Assembly: GCA_963747335.1 (NCBI GenBank) | Contig: CAVVEV010000010.1 | Span: forward strand, 43,879-107,878 | DNA: 64,000 nucleotides | DNA from: Prado023 sp963747335 | GTDB lineage: Bacteria > Actinomycetota > Actinomycetes > S36-B12 > CAIYMF01 | Direction of reading: 5' to 3' | Part shown: one piece after another, positions 34,893 to 44,858 of the stretch | Layout: each line of letters opens with the position of its first letter | Numbering within the stretch: position 1 is the stretch's first letter | Made by a program: the position numbers and the translations under genes | Notes under the pieces: model-generated | Seen by the model: only the letters and a program-made list of their open reading frames with translations | Told to the model about the DNA's origin: nothing | Databases searched by the model: none

Positions 34893-37565
34893 CTAGCCGA
34901 CAGCTGGGTACATCTTCAGCACGTCAGCGAGCGTGGGGGTCGCCGTCGTGTCCACCGGCGCAGGCTGCACCGCTGCCTTCGACTTCCCCAGGGTCACCTC
35001 GTTGGAGACCGCGCCCTGCATCTTGTACCTGGCCATCACCTGGACCCGGTAGGTGCCCTTGCGGAGCTTGATCGTCCGGGTCTCCTTGGAGGTCTTGGTC
35101 CGCAGGGTCTTGCCGACCTTCTTCCAGGAGACCTTGTCGCCCTTGACGACCTTGCGGTAGACCTTGATGTTCCAGTAGCCCTTGCCCTTGTTGGGGTCGA
35201 CGTCGACGAACAGCTTGGTCCCGTTGTTGACGGCCGTTGCCGTGACTACCGCAGTCGGCACGACCGGGGTCGTTGCCGCGGGCGGCGGCACTGTGGTGGC
35301 CGCGGGCGGCGGGGTGGTCGTCGTCGCAGCGGGGACCGGGATACCAGCCAGCGACGGCGGGGTGGTGGAGGAAGCCGTGATGGTGGCGTCGTAGGTCTCC
35401 ACCTCGCCAACGGTCCCGCCTGTGCCTGTCACGACAAACTTCGTCGAGATCACGCCGAGGGCGGCATCGGCCGGGACGTCCACCTGCACTTGCCGCAGGC
35501 CTTGGGCGTCCTCGATCGGCACCAGGGCCTCATTGGCATCGGCGAAGTCGCCGTCATCGTTCCAGTCGAAGGACGCCGTCAGGGTCCCGGTCCCAATGAC
35601 CGCGACAGGGACGGCATAGGTGCTGCCCTGGACCAACTCGGTCGGCATGAGCACGCCGTCGGCCTGATCCGTGGTGCCCAGGACCGGCAGCGAAGCGGCC
35701 GCCGGAGGCAGGAACGCCTCGGGCAGGAACGGGTTGGGCAGCCTAGTGCCTTCGCAGACGTCCGGGCTCCACTGGTCCGGGACGGACGCGAGTTCTGGGT
35801 TCTCCGGATCCGCCAGATACTCCAAGTAGTCTTCCTCGGTCTGCCACCATAGGTACGGCACGGTCTGGTAGCACGAGAGCACGTGCTCCATGACGGTGAA
35901 CTGCTCCGTCGAGGTCTTCACCGTGGCTCCGCCCAGGCCCGCACCCCATGTGCCGACCAGGTTCAGCGTCTTCATCAGCAGGGTCTCGGTGTCGGCGACA
36001 AGCAGGGCAGTCTCATCGTCCGTGGCGTCGTCGTCAGTGCCCTTGGTGTCGAGGTAGTCGACTGCCCAACCCTCCTCCGCCACTCCGTCACGATCGATCA
36101 GGAACGCGTACTCGAAGTCCTGGATGCCGTAGGTGAATCCGGAGTCGATCGGGTTCAGCGTGGCTGACGCCTTGCTCCCATCGAGCTTGCCCACCATGGT
36201 GTCGCCGGTCACTGTCTCGTCCGAGTCGCCGTCGCCGTCGAGGTCATCACCGTCCTTGATCACGTTGATGTTGTCCACGTCGGTCGTGCCCTGCGCATCG
36301 GCGACGATGTCCTCGGTGGAGAAGTGGTGCGTTACCGGCTCAGCGTCGCCCGGCGCCTGGTCCTCCGTCTCGACGTACAGCTCGACCCAGTACATCCGGA
36401 CCGGCTTCATGTCGCCCTTGACGAAGAAGGAGACGTCGAAGTCCGGCGTCAGCTTGGTCCCGTTCGTGGTGACACAGTCGTCGGTCGCAACGCTCCCGAT
36501 CCAGCATCGCCCGGCGTCCTCGTCGGTCAGATCCGCGGTCTCGTTCTCGATGACCTGTCCGGGGATGGTGTCCTTGCCCGACCAGGTCGTCGTCCACCCG
36601 GAGGTGTAGGCCAGCGGTGACTGGGCGTCGACAGACCCGTCGGCATTGAGCCAACGCGCGTTCGGCGCATCCTGCTTCCAATCGAGCAGGTTGATGGTCG
36701 TCACCACCTCAGCCCCGGTCTCGAACTTGAGCTCGCCCTTCTCGTACGGGGGTGGGATGCACGCCGGGTTGTTCGGGTCGGTATCCAGCGGCTTCGGCAT
36801 GTCGAGGTGCGGGAGGTTCTGGCCGAACTTGCCGTTGATCAGGCGCCACCGCGGCCCGACTTTGAACTCGCCGAGGTCCGGATTCGGGGTCTGGCTTCCC
36901 ACCATGTCGCCGGAGGTCGTCTTGTAGGCCCAGGCGAACGGGTCGCGGTCGATGGTGGTGTACCAGGCGTTGCTGTACCCACCGAGGAGGTCACTGGACA
37001 GCGCCCCGGGGATGTCCTTGCTCAGGTCCCGGAGCACAGTGCCCGCGGGAATGTAGTCTCCGTCGCCCTCGTAGCAGCCCCGCGTTGAGAGCCACTTCTC
37101 CGTGTCAGTCTCGGCATCAACCTTCTTGTACTCGGGCTGCAAGCCGGTGGCGCCCTCGTTCTCCCAGTCCTCCGGACGGATCTGGTCGTTCGGGTTGTTC
37201 GTCACGGAGTGCTTGACCCGCAGCTCGGCCTTCGTGACCTTCAGGCCCTTGCCCTCGGCGTCCTTCCACGTGTCCGGCAGCGGCAGGTGGGCGACGAACC
37301 GGATGTCGGTCGGCTTCTTCACCGCCTGGCCCCAGCTGTAGAGGAGCTTGCCGTCGTCCTTCTTGCGCACTGAGTAGTGGGTTCCCAGGTAGAGATCCTC
37401 GTTGTTGGGGATGACGTTGTCCTCGCCCGGCACCAGTGCAGCCACGATATCCCCGAAGGACCGGGGATCGGTGTCGGGGTCGATACCGAAGGCGGGGCTC
37501 GTCCCCGCCACCAAGGCCAGACCCGCGGTGATCGCAATTGCCTTCCTGCGACTCGATAGTTTCAT
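34893..37565 (-). CDS. Large secreted protein B with YWNIKVYRK C-terminal domain
   Basis: An 890-residue protein with a signal peptide (MKLSSRRKAIAITAGLALVAG...AFG). A long unrecognised Asp/Glu/Trp-rich region follows, with an Asp-rich calcium-binding-like stretch KDGDDLDGDGDSDET (about 440), which resembles DxDxD loops. A beta domain (VIGTGTLTASFDWNDDGDFADANEAL, about 700) looks like a GEVED/secretion-associated module. Then a Thr/Pro/Ala linker and the same roughly 85-residue basic C-terminal domain (TKLFVDVDPNKGKGYWNIKVY) as protein A. The N-terminal halves of A and B are not alike. The ATG 37565 was chosen because it gives the signal peptide. Surface attachment is inferred. Confidence 0.8.
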   Translation of the reverse strand: MKLSSRRKAIAITAGLALVAGTSPAFGIDPDTDPRSFGDIVAALVPGEDNVIPNNEDLYLGTHYSVRKKDDGKLLYSWGQAVKKPTDIRFVAHLPLPDTWKDAEGKGLKVTKAELRVKHSVTNNPNDQIRPEDWENEGATGLQPEYKKVDAETDTEKWLSTRGCYEGDGDYIPAGTVLRDLSKDIPGALSSDLLGGYSNAWYTTIDRDPFAWAYKTTSGDMVGSQTPNPDLGEFKVGPRWRLINGKFGQNLPHLDMPKPLDTDPNNPACIPPPYEKGELKFETGAEVVTTINLLDWKQDAPNARWLNADGSVDAQSPLAYTSGWTTTWSGKDTIPGQVIENETADLTDEDAGRCWIGSVATDDCVTTNGTKLTPDFDVSFFVKGDMKPVRMYWVELYVETEDQAPGDAEPVTHHFSTEDIVADAQGTTDVDNINVIKDGDDLDGDGDSDETVTGDTMVGKLDGSKASATLNPIDSGFTYGIQDFEYAFLIDRDGVAEEGWAVDYLDTKGTDDDATDDETALLVADTETLLMKTLNLVGTWGAGLGGATVKTSTEQFTVMEHVLSCYQTVPYLWWQTEEDYLEYLADPENPELASVPDQWSPDVCEGTRLPNPFLPEAFLPPAAASLPVLGTTDQADGVLMPTELVQGSTYAVPVAVIGTGTLTASFDWNDDGDFADANEALVPIEDAQGLRQVQVDVPADAALGVISTKFVVTGTGGTVGEVETYDATITASSTTPPSLAGIPVPAATTTTPPPAATTVPPPAATTPVVPTAVVTATAVNNGTKLFVDVDPNKGKGYWNIKVYRKVVKGDKVSWKKVGKTLRTKTSKETRTIKLRKGTYRVQVMARYKMQGAVSNEVTLGKSKAAVQPAPVDTTATPTLADVLKMYPAVG

Positions 37566-37587
37566 TTCCAGACCTTTCCCTCGTGAA

Positions 37588-37609
37588 GAGGTGCCGTTGA
37601 GGTGACTCG
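37588..37609 (-). promoter_or_regulatory. Conserved 22-nt leader block of secreted protein B
   Basis: Identical to the block at 34443-34464 and placed the same 22 bases before the start codon. The transcript also contains AGGTGCC about 35 bases upstream, which can pair with GGCACCT within the block, suggesting a conserved hairpin in the leader. Confidence 0.6.
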
Positions 37610-37657
37610 CCCTCGGGATGGCACCTGACGCGCACCTTTCACCTTCCATGTGGGAGC

Positions 37658-37690
37658 CGTGTGGCGGTCGTGTGGAGATCGCGTGGAGAC
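37658..37690 (-). promoter_or_regulatory. Three 11-bp phased direct repeats upstream of secreted protein B
   Basis: Units CGTGTGGCGGT, CGTGTGGAGAT and CGCGTGGAGAC, immediately adjacent. The arrangement and distance from the ATG (93 bases) match the array before protein A (92 bases). Likely binding site of a shared regulator; inference. Confidence 0.6.
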
Positions 37691-38240
37691 AGGCCCCAGG
37701 GGCTCAACATCGCCAACACAGCGGCCGATAACACCAGGTCAAGAAGCGGCCGGGCCGCGGGTCGCGGGCCGTACCGTCCGCGCCCCGAGCGCGGTTCAGG
37801 CACTGGAGTTCTAACGACAGGCGGATAGCCCTGGCCGCACACAACCACCTACCGTGGCCAGCTCCGCTCCGTCCGAGGTGGGTGACCAGGTGTCCGCTGT
37901 CGCAGTCCCGCATGGCCCAGGCGATGCTGTCGTGATCCTGGTCAAGAACCCCTGCTGGGCGCCGGGATCGCCAAGGACCTGCTCGCGCGGACCGGGGTGC
38001 AGGCGCAGCTCGCGCCGGCCGGCGACGCCGTCTGCGGATGCGCTGCCGATCTGGACATGATCGCGGCGCAGGTAGGCGGCGAGAACCCGTGAGCACCTGA
38101 ATCTCCCAGCCGCCTGTACCGGATCTCTATCCATCGATGTGGAGATCCTGTGGAGATGCGGCCAAGGTGCGGGGTCCGGGGGCTGGACCACGCCCCGATC
38201 TACGCCGCGATGCCTCCGGCCTCGAACCACGGCACAGGAA
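37691..38240. other. 550-bp stretch without a supported gene; possible gene remnant on plus strand
   Basis: No complete gene is convincing. On the plus strand, two frames near 37875-38093 read VAVPHGPGDAVVILVKNP and then GAGIAKDLLARTGV...GGENP up to a stop at 38091-38093. They would join if one base were added near 37950, and the second part has strongly GC-biased third positions, so a decayed or misread small gene is possible. I do not recognise the family. Two more 11-bp TGTGGAGAT units lie at 38136-38157. Confidence 0.35.
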
Positions 38241-38283
38241 CGCCCTCACGCCCGGCCGAATGGTCCAGCCGGGCGTGAGGGCG
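38241..38283. terminator. Terminator hairpin after hup
   Basis: Perfect 16-bp arms 38241-38256 and 38268-38283 (core CTCACGCCCGGC) with an 11-base loop, located 17 bases past the hup stop. The arm core is the same as hairpin 1 of the cassettes at 31527 and 34772, showing that this hairpin type recurs in the region. Confidence 0.85.
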
Positions 38284-38300
38284 TGTGTTGCTGGTTGCTG

Positions 38301-38921
38301 CTACTCCGGGGCCGGCGTGGCCTCAGCCGCCGGCGCGGCAGGTGCGGCCTTCGCCGGAGCCTTCTTGGCCGCTGGGGCCTTCTTGGCCGGAGCCTTCTTG
38401 GCCGCTGGGGCCTTCTTGGCGGTTGCCGCCGGGGCCTTCGCCGGGGTGGCGGCCTTCTTCGCGGCCGGCGCGGACTTGGCCGGGGTGGCCGCCTTCGCAG
38501 TCTTCTTCGCCGCAGGGGTGACCTTCTTCGCTGCAGCCCTCGCGGGGGCCGTCGCCTTGGTCGCCGCAGCCGTCGCAGCGGAGGCAGCATCCTTCACCGG
38601 GGCAGTGGCCCTGGCGGCAGCCTTCTTCGCGGCGGCGGCAGGCTTCTCGCTGCTCACCGTGGCCTTGAAGTCGCCGCCGGGGCGGAACCGGGGGATCAAC
38701 TCCGCGGCCTTCTGGATCGCCTCGCCGGTGGACGGCGCTCGGTACGTGCGCGCGGCACGCTCGGCACGCTCGAACACCCCGAACCCGCTGATGGAGACCT
38801 TCTGGCCCTTCGCGACGGTCTCGGTGATGGCATCGATGACAGCCTGGACGGCTTCCGACGCGTCCTTCTTGCTGGTGTCGATGCGCGATGCAACGACATC
38901 AATGAGCTCAGCCTTGTTCAT
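38301..38921 (-). CDS. hupB: HU-family nucleoid protein with Lys/Ala/Pro-rich tail
   Basis: A 206-residue protein. Residues 1-90 are a complete HU domain (MNKAELIDVVASRI, SISGFGVFERAERAARTYRAP, IPRFRPGGDFK), and residues about 95-206 are a basic tail of AAKKAP-like repeats, as in actinobacterial HupB/HupS. The tail binds DNA like histone H1. GGAAG precedes the ATG. The tail's DNA contains internal direct repeats, so its length may vary between strains. Next to leuD, as in many actinobacteria. Confidence 0.96.
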   Translation of the reverse strand: MNKAELIDVVASRIDTSKKDASEAVQAVIDAITETVAKGQKVSISGFGVFERAERAARTYRAPSTGEAIQKAAELIPRFRPGGDFKATVSSEKPAAAAKKAAARATAPVKDAASAATAAATKATAPARAAAKKVTPAAKKTAKAATPAKSAPAAKKAATPAKAPAATAKKAPAAKKAPAKKAPAAKKAPAKAAPAAPAAEATPAPE

Positions 38922-39009
38922 TCGACTTCCTTCGCGGATCGCACCGGCGGTCACCGGTGAATGTGGATCAGGTCCGAGGCGCAGGCTACTCCCGCGCGCG
39001 GGCCACACG

Positions 39010-39597
39010 CTAGGCGGTACGGGGAGTGAATGAGGGTCGGGTCGCCTCGAAACCGGCGATGAGGTCCGCACTTTGCAGGGTGATCCCGACGTCGTCGAGT
39101 CCCTCGAGCAGGCGCCAGCGGACGTAGTCGTCGATCTCGAACGCAGCGACGACCTCACCGAACGCCACCGTCCTGGCCTCGAGATCCACGGTGATCGGTG
39201 TGGTCGGATCGGACTCCGTGGCAGCCCACAGCGCCTCGACGACGGGCTGCTCGACGACCGCCGTCAGCAGCCCGCCCTTGCCGGAGTTGCCGCGGAAGAT
39301 GTCGGCGAACCGCGAGGAGATCACGACCTTGAAGCCGTAGTCCTGCAACGCCCACACGGCATGCTCGCGCGAGGACCCCGTGCCGAAGTCGGGACCGGCG
39401 ACCAGGATCGTCGCGCCAGCGCGCTCCGGGTCGTTGAGCACGAACTCGGGATCGCTGCGCCACGCCGCGAAGAGGGCGTCCTCGTAGCCGTGGCGCGTGA
39501 TCCGCTTCAGGTAGCGCGCCGGGATGATCTGGTCCGTATCGACGTTGCTGGCCCGCAGCGGGACGGCGGTCCCGGTGTGCACGGTGAATGACTCCAT
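39010..39597 (-). CDS. leuD: 3-isopropylmalate dehydratase small subunit
   Basis: Small subunit of isopropylmalate isomerase. The 195 residues show NVDTDQIIPARYLKRI, the substrate-loop segment GPDFGTGSSREHAVWAL and ISSRFADIFRGNSGKGGLL. ATG 39597 gives MESFTVHTGTAVPLRASN. Thirteen bases after leuC, same strand. With LeuC it isomerises 2-isopropylmalate, and with CimA-derived citramalate it can also serve isoleucine synthesis. Confidence 0.96.
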   Translation of the reverse strand: MESFTVHTGTAVPLRASNVDTDQIIPARYLKRITRHGYEDALFAAWRSDPEFVLNDPERAGATILVAGPDFGTGSSREHAVWALQDYGFKVVISSRFADIFRGNSGKGGLLTAVVEQPVVEALWAATESDPTTPITVDLEARTVAFGEVVAAFEIDDYVRWRLLEGLDDVGITLQSADLIAGFEATRPSFTPRTA

Positions 39598-39610
39598 CTC
39601 GATGTCCTCT

Positions 39611-41011
<1,401 letters not shown>

Positions 41012-41035
41012 GACCAAACCTCCACTCCCTGCCAG

Positions 41036-41071
41036 TTGACGTCTCACATGTTGAAACGGCAATATCACGCT
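41036..41071 (+). promoter_or_regulatory. leuC/ltbR divergent control region with probable ltbR promoter
   Basis: TTGACG at 41036-41041 and CAATAT at 41060-41065 (18-bp spacing) fit a -35/-10 pair; transcription would then start at or next to the ATG 41072, implying a leaderless ltbR mRNA. The stretch TCTCACATGTTGAAA...CAATATCAC resembles the imperfect palindromes bound by LtbR/NdgR upstream of leuCD in other actinobacteria. Autoregulation is inferred. Confidence 0.5.
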
Positions 41072-41791
41072 ATGGACGAATCATACGCCAGTGGGGTCGG
41101 GGTCATCGACAAGGCCTCCATGTTGCTCGACGCACTGGAGGGCGGGCCCCTCTCGCTGGCCGGCCTGGTGGCCGCAACGGGCCTCGCCCGCCCCACAGCG
41201 CACCGGCTCGCGACCGCCCTCGAGCACCATCGCCTCATCGCCCGCGACATGAGCGGACGCTTCGTGCTGGGCCCTCGCCTGCCGGAGTTGGCCGCCGCAG
41301 CCGGTGAGGATCGCCTCGTCGCCGTGGCCGGCCCCCTGCTGGCGCACCTGCGGGAGACCACCGGCGAGAGCGCCCAGCTCTACCGCCGTCAGGGCGATCG
41401 CCGGATCTGCGTGGCCGCGGCCGAGCGACTCACAGGCCTGCGCGACACAGTGCCGGTCGGGGCCGTCCTGACGATGCACGCGGGCTCAGCCGCCCAGGTG
41501 CTGCTCGCATGGGAGGACCCCGACCGGATCCACGTCGGACTGAGCGACTCGACGTTCACCGCGGCGACACTGGCAGGAGTGCGTCGCCGTGGCTGGGCCC
41601 AGAGCGTCGCCGAGCGTGAGCAGGGCGTGGCCTCGGTGAGTGCGCCGGTGCGCGGCCCGTCGAACAAGGTCGTGGCAGCCGTGTCCGTCTCCGGTCCGCT
41701 GGACCGGATGGGCCGGGTCCCCGGTCGCCTGCACAGCCACGCCGTGCTGGCGACAGCGGCGAAGCTCACCGAGGCGCTGCGTCGGGACTGA
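41072..41791 (+). CDS. ltbR: IclR-family regulator of leucine biosynthesis (LtbR/NdgR type)
   Basis: A 239-residue regulator: N-terminal winged helix (GVGVIDKASMLLDALEGGPLSLAGLVAATGLARPTAHRLATALE) and a C-terminal IclR ligand domain (ESAQLYRRQGDRRICVAAAERLTGLRDTVPVG, then SVSAPVRGPSNKVVAAVSVSGP). Sequence and divergence from leuCD match the LtbR/NdgR group that represses leucine and other amino acid genes. I prefer ATG 41072 over ATG 41048 because family proteins begin near the SGVGVIDKA motif and because of the promoter position. Confidence 0.93.
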   Translation: MDESYASGVGVIDKASMLLDALEGGPLSLAGLVAATGLARPTAHRLATALEHHRLIARDMSGRFVLGPRLPELAAAAGEDRLVAVAGPLLAHLRETTGESAQLYRRQGDRRICVAAAERLTGLRDTVPVGAVLTMHAGSAAQVLLAWEDPDRIHVGLSDSTFTAATLAGVRRRGWAQSVAEREQGVASVSAPVRGPSNKVVAAVSVSGPLDRMGRVPGRLHSHAVLATAAKLTEALRRD

Positions 41792-41945
41792 CCAGGCCCG
41801 TCCCGACGCGCCGTCCCGATGCGCCGCGCCGTCCCGGTGAGCCCGTGGCATCGTCCGGCCCGACGCCGTCATCCCGGTCACGCATCTGTCGCCGGTTCGG
41901 TGCCATCCTTGCCGTGTCAGGTCCTCTCCGACCCCAGGAGCGAAC

Positions 41946-42362
41946 ATGGGCACGTGGTACGGAAAGCCCCGCCGACCGGGCGGTGTCACATTCATCGCGA
42001 TCATCACGTTCCTGATCGCCTTCCTCTCGCTCGCAGCCGGCTTCGTGTTCCTGCTCTCCAGCGCCTCCGGGCTCGCGAATGCCGACATCCCCGAGGGGAC
42101 TGCGACGTCGTACGGGATCGTCGAGATCGTCTTCGGCATCATCACCGCCGTGGTCGCGGTCGGGCTGTGGGTCGGCAATGCGTTCGCCCGCCTGGCCGTC
42201 ACGGCGCTGATGGCCGTGCGCATCCTGGCCTCCGTGTGGGTGGCCTTCTCGTTCGGCGGGCATGGCGGCATCCTGCTGGGGATGCTGGCCGGCGGGCTCT
42301 CGGTGATCGTCCTGCTCCTGCTGTGGAACTACCGGGCGGACGAGTTCTTCGACGCAGCCTGA
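41946..42362 (+). CDS. Conserved four-TM membrane protein
   Basis: A 138-residue protein with four hydrophobic segments (about 15-38, 56-76, 80-100 and 104-128). Basic residues before the first (GKPRRPGG) suggest a cytoplasmic N-terminus, and aromatic-acidic residues end the protein. Resembles small actinobacterial membrane proteins of unknown function. Followed by a strong palindromic terminator. Confidence 0.75.
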   Translation: MGTWYGKPRRPGGVTFIAIITFLIAFLSLAAGFVFLLSSASGLANADIPEGTATSYGIVEIVFGIITAVVAVGLWVGNAFARLAVTALMAVRILASVWVAFSFGGHGGILLGMLAGGLSVIVLLLLWNYRADEFFDAA

Positions 42363-42406
42363 CCCGATCGCGGACCGGGAGAGCCGGGGTCGGTGGCCCT
42401 GGACAC

Positions 42407-42438
42407 ACGTGAGGGACCTCCGGGGAGGTCCCTCACGT
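42407..42438. terminator. Palindromic terminator shared by the membrane-protein gene and tRNA-Glu
   Basis: Arms 42407-42421 and 42424-42438 are perfectly complementary (ACGTGAGGGACCTCC) around GG; the inner pair must open to form the loop. It lies 45 bases after the plus-strand membrane gene and 6 bases beyond the minus-strand tRNA-Glu 3' end, so it can act both ways. Confidence 0.85.
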
Positions 42439-42443
42439 TCGCG

Positions 42444-42516
42444 TAGCCCCGACGGGATTCGAACCCGCGCTACCGCCTTGAGAGGGCGGCGTGCTAGGCC
42501 ACTACACAACGGGGCC
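42444..42516 (-). tRNA. tRNA-Glu(CTC)
   Basis: A 73-nt cloverleaf. Acceptor stem GGCCCCG/CGGGGCT with discriminator A, D-arm TGTGTAGTGGCCTAGCACG, anticodon stem CCGCC/GGCGG with loop CTCTCAA (anticodon CTC), and T-arm GCGGGTTCGAATCCCGT. CCA is not encoded. Confidence 0.96.
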
Positions 42517-42604
42517 GTGCTGCTTGCAGTGCTTCTTCGTGCAGTGCCGATCTCTCGGCGCGACGTCGCAATCCTACCCGGTCGGGTGGGGGTGAAACAT
42601 CGAG

Positions 42605-42676
42605 CTGGGGTACCAGGACTCGAACCTAGACTAGCTGAACCAGAATCAGCCGGGCTGCCAATTACCCCATACCCCA
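42605..42676 (-). tRNA. tRNA-Gln(CTG)
   Basis: A 72-nt cloverleaf. Acceptor TGGGGTA/TACCCCA with discriminator G, anticodon stem GCTGA/TCAGC with loop TTCTGGT (anticodon CTG), and T-arm with GGTTCGAGTCC. It lies 88 bases before tRNA-Glu on the same strand. The gltX gene 4.4 kb away would, in organisms without GlnRS, charge both tRNAs. Confidence 0.96.
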
Positions 42677-42737
42677 AGGGCAGGGGAAACTATACCGGCC
42701 GCAGCCCGGGGGCCCAAAACGAACAGCGCGCAGCGGC

Positions 42738-44771
42738 TCATCCCGGGGCGGTTCCCGGCAGTCGAGCGACAACTCCCGAGTCGACCAGCCACAGCGAGCC
42801 GTCCGGCCCGATGTGCAGGTCCCCTGTCGCGTCCATCGGCGCCCGCGCCACCTGTCCCGAGGGGTCGATGCAGACGACCGCGGAGACCGCCGCATCGACG
42901 CTGCACACTCCCCCGGACGGCGAGGGCGTGATGGAGTCCCGATCAGCGACCTGCGTGAAGCGCGTCCACGAGCCGTCCGCGTACCGGGCGACGAGGGGCT
43001 CCTCGTTGGCTGCCGTCCCGGCGCTGATCAGTGCCCAGAAGGCGCCATCTGCATCGACCGACACCCCGGTGAGGCCCACCCCCGGGTACGGGACCGGGGA
43101 CCACTGACCATCCCAGCGCATCAGCGTGGGGACGGTGCAGTAGTCGGCACGCTCCTCCTCGCAGATCGTCACCCAGATGCTGCCGTCGACGCCTGCCGTC
43201 AACGAGGTCAGCGACCACGGCGGGCCCGGCAGTCGAACCGACACCTGCGTGCCATCGGCGCCCACCAGCCGCACGCTGGTGCCGTCGGGATCCTCCCCCG
43301 CATACCATCGTGACCAACCCGGCCAGATCGCCTCCACCGCCCACACGCCCGCGTTGGGACCGGGCAGGAGCCATCCGTCGGCCAGCGCGCGCGGGATCAC
43401 CGCGGGCTCGTCGTCGGCGAACCGGGTCAGGGCACCTCCGGTGATGGCCCAGACAGCACCGTCTGTCGCCAGTGCGAGCCCCGAATCCACGCCCCATCCC
43501 ATCCGGGGGCCGCCGAGCCATCCCAGCCCCTCCCTCCTGCGCTGCCACCGCCCGTCCACGTACTGATGGACCGCGTCGTCCCCTGTCGCCCAGACCTCGT
43601 CGGCGGAGACGACCAGGAGCCCGCCCACAGGCGCGCCGAGACCTCGAGCCGGGGCGGACCACACGCGGCCCAGTTGATCGCCGTCGAGGCGCACGAGGCC
43701 GGACGAATCCGCAACCAGCACATCGGTGCCCACGACGCCCACTGCGACGAGTGAGGGCTCATCGACCTGGGCGATCGACTGCCACTGCGCCGACGCGCCG
43801 CCACGGGCCACACCCTCGGGGCCGACCACCCACACCGTCCCGTCCGGCGCCACCGACATGTCCAATGAGACGGGCGTCCCCAGGCGCTGGGCAGACGAGA
43901 GCAGGGCCATCGGCCGCCAGGACAACCCGTCGAACCGGCGGACGTCGAACCCGAATCGGACGAGCACCCCGCCGGTCGGGTCGGCCACGAACTCCTCAGC
44001 GAACGTCGGCGCATCCGGCCCGTCGACGGCGGTCCACCGGGCCCCGTCGAACCGCACCACGGTCTGCTCCAGCTCGCCGTCCGAGCGGAGCACCTGGCTG
44101 ATGGCCCACATGCCCCCGTCGGAGTCGATGGTGAGCATCGCGGCCCCGTCGATCGTGTCGTCGCCGACCAGGGACCACGGTCCCCCCGCAGAGCGTGCCA
44201 CCCCGGCCACGCTGCTGACCCACACCTCCGAGCCGACCTCGACCAGGCCGGTGATCCGGCGGCTCTCGCCTCCGCGGAACTGCTCCGGCACGGGAAGGTC
44301 GCGCACGAAGCCCCGGCCGTCGAAGAGGCGCACCCGGTCGGACTCCACGAGCCAGACCCCTCCCGCCCCGGACGGCTCGATCGCCCCCAGGTTCGCGAAC
44401 ACGGCGTCATCGGCGACGTCCCACGTCTGCGCGGTCCCGGTCGCGGGGTCCACTCGGGTGAGCTGCCAGGGGCTGCGCAGCCACACCGCCCCGAGCCCAT
44501 CCACGACCATCGAGTCCACACCCGGCGCGTTCACGAGCTCGATCCCCGTGGGCTCCAAGCGCGACACGGTGGACACGGGCGCCCAGGGTGACCGGTCGCC
44601 GTCGCTGAGCACGCCTGAAGCCAGGGGCCAGGCTGTGGGGGCGGTTGCGGGGGCAGCTGCGGGACCGTCATGGGACGGGCTGGTGCCACCCGTCACCGCG
44701 GAGAACGCAATCCAGACCACCAGGATCAGCGCGCAGAGACCGGCGAACAGTCCGGCCACCCTGTGCCCCAT
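42738..44771 (-). CDS. Membrane-anchored beta-propeller protein
   Basis: A 677-residue protein with one N-terminal membrane anchor (MGHRVAGLFAGLCALILVVWIAFS) and a large extracellular part made of repeated propeller blades. Recurrent phrases are GAVWLRSPWQLTRVDP, GGVWLVESDRVRLFDG, GGMWAISQVLR, GTVWVVGPEGVAR and GSLWLVDSG, as in two-component-regulator-type or Tectonin-like propellers. No catalytic or kinase domain is seen. GGAGGTGG at 44775-44782 fixes the ATG at 44771. Convergent with nothing; located upstream of tRNA-Gln on the same strand. Ligand and role unknown. Confidence 0.75.
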   Translation of the reverse strand: MGHRVAGLFAGLCALILVVWIAFSAVTGGTSPSHDGPAAAPATAPTAWPLASGVLSDGDRSPWAPVSTVSRLEPTGIELVNAPGVDSMVVDGLGAVWLRSPWQLTRVDPATGTAQTWDVADDAVFANLGAIEPSGAGGVWLVESDRVRLFDGRGFVRDLPVPEQFRGGESRRITGLVEVGSEVWVSSVAGVARSAGGPWSLVGDDTIDGAAMLTIDSDGGMWAISQVLRSDGELEQTVVRFDGARWTAVDGPDAPTFAEEFVADPTGGVLVRFGFDVRRFDGLSWRPMALLSSAQRLGTPVSLDMSVAPDGTVWVVGPEGVARGGASAQWQSIAQVDEPSLVAVGVVGTDVLVADSSGLVRLDGDQLGRVWSAPARGLGAPVGGLLVVSADEVWATGDDAVHQYVDGRWQRRREGLGWLGGPRMGWGVDSGLALATDGAVWAITGGALTRFADDEPAVIPRALADGWLLPGPNAGVWAVEAIWPGWSRWYAGEDPDGTSVRLVGADGTQVSVRLPGPPWSLTSLTAGVDGSIWVTICEEERADYCTVPTLMRWDGQWSPVPYPGVGLTGVSVDADGAFWALISAGTAANEEPLVARYADGSWTRFTQVADRDSITPSPSGGVCSVDAAVSAVVCIDPSGQVARAPMDATGDLHIGPDGSLWLVDSGVVARLPGTAPG

Positions 44772-44858
44772 GTGCCACCTCCGCGATGCGGACCGCATCC
44801 GCCCTGATGACATCACGACCCACCGCAATCCACCAGTGGACCGGCTCGCGCCCCGACG

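Noticed and set aside
37811..38230. 139-codon minus-strand ORF upstream of secreted protein B
   Set aside because: Composition and lack of any motif suggest a chance frame; it overlaps the plus-strand remnant and the 11-bp repeats.
42605..42676. tRNA genes as attachment sites of an integrated element
   Set aside because: No integrase, no duplicated tRNA 3' end and no phage genes were found near either tRNA.
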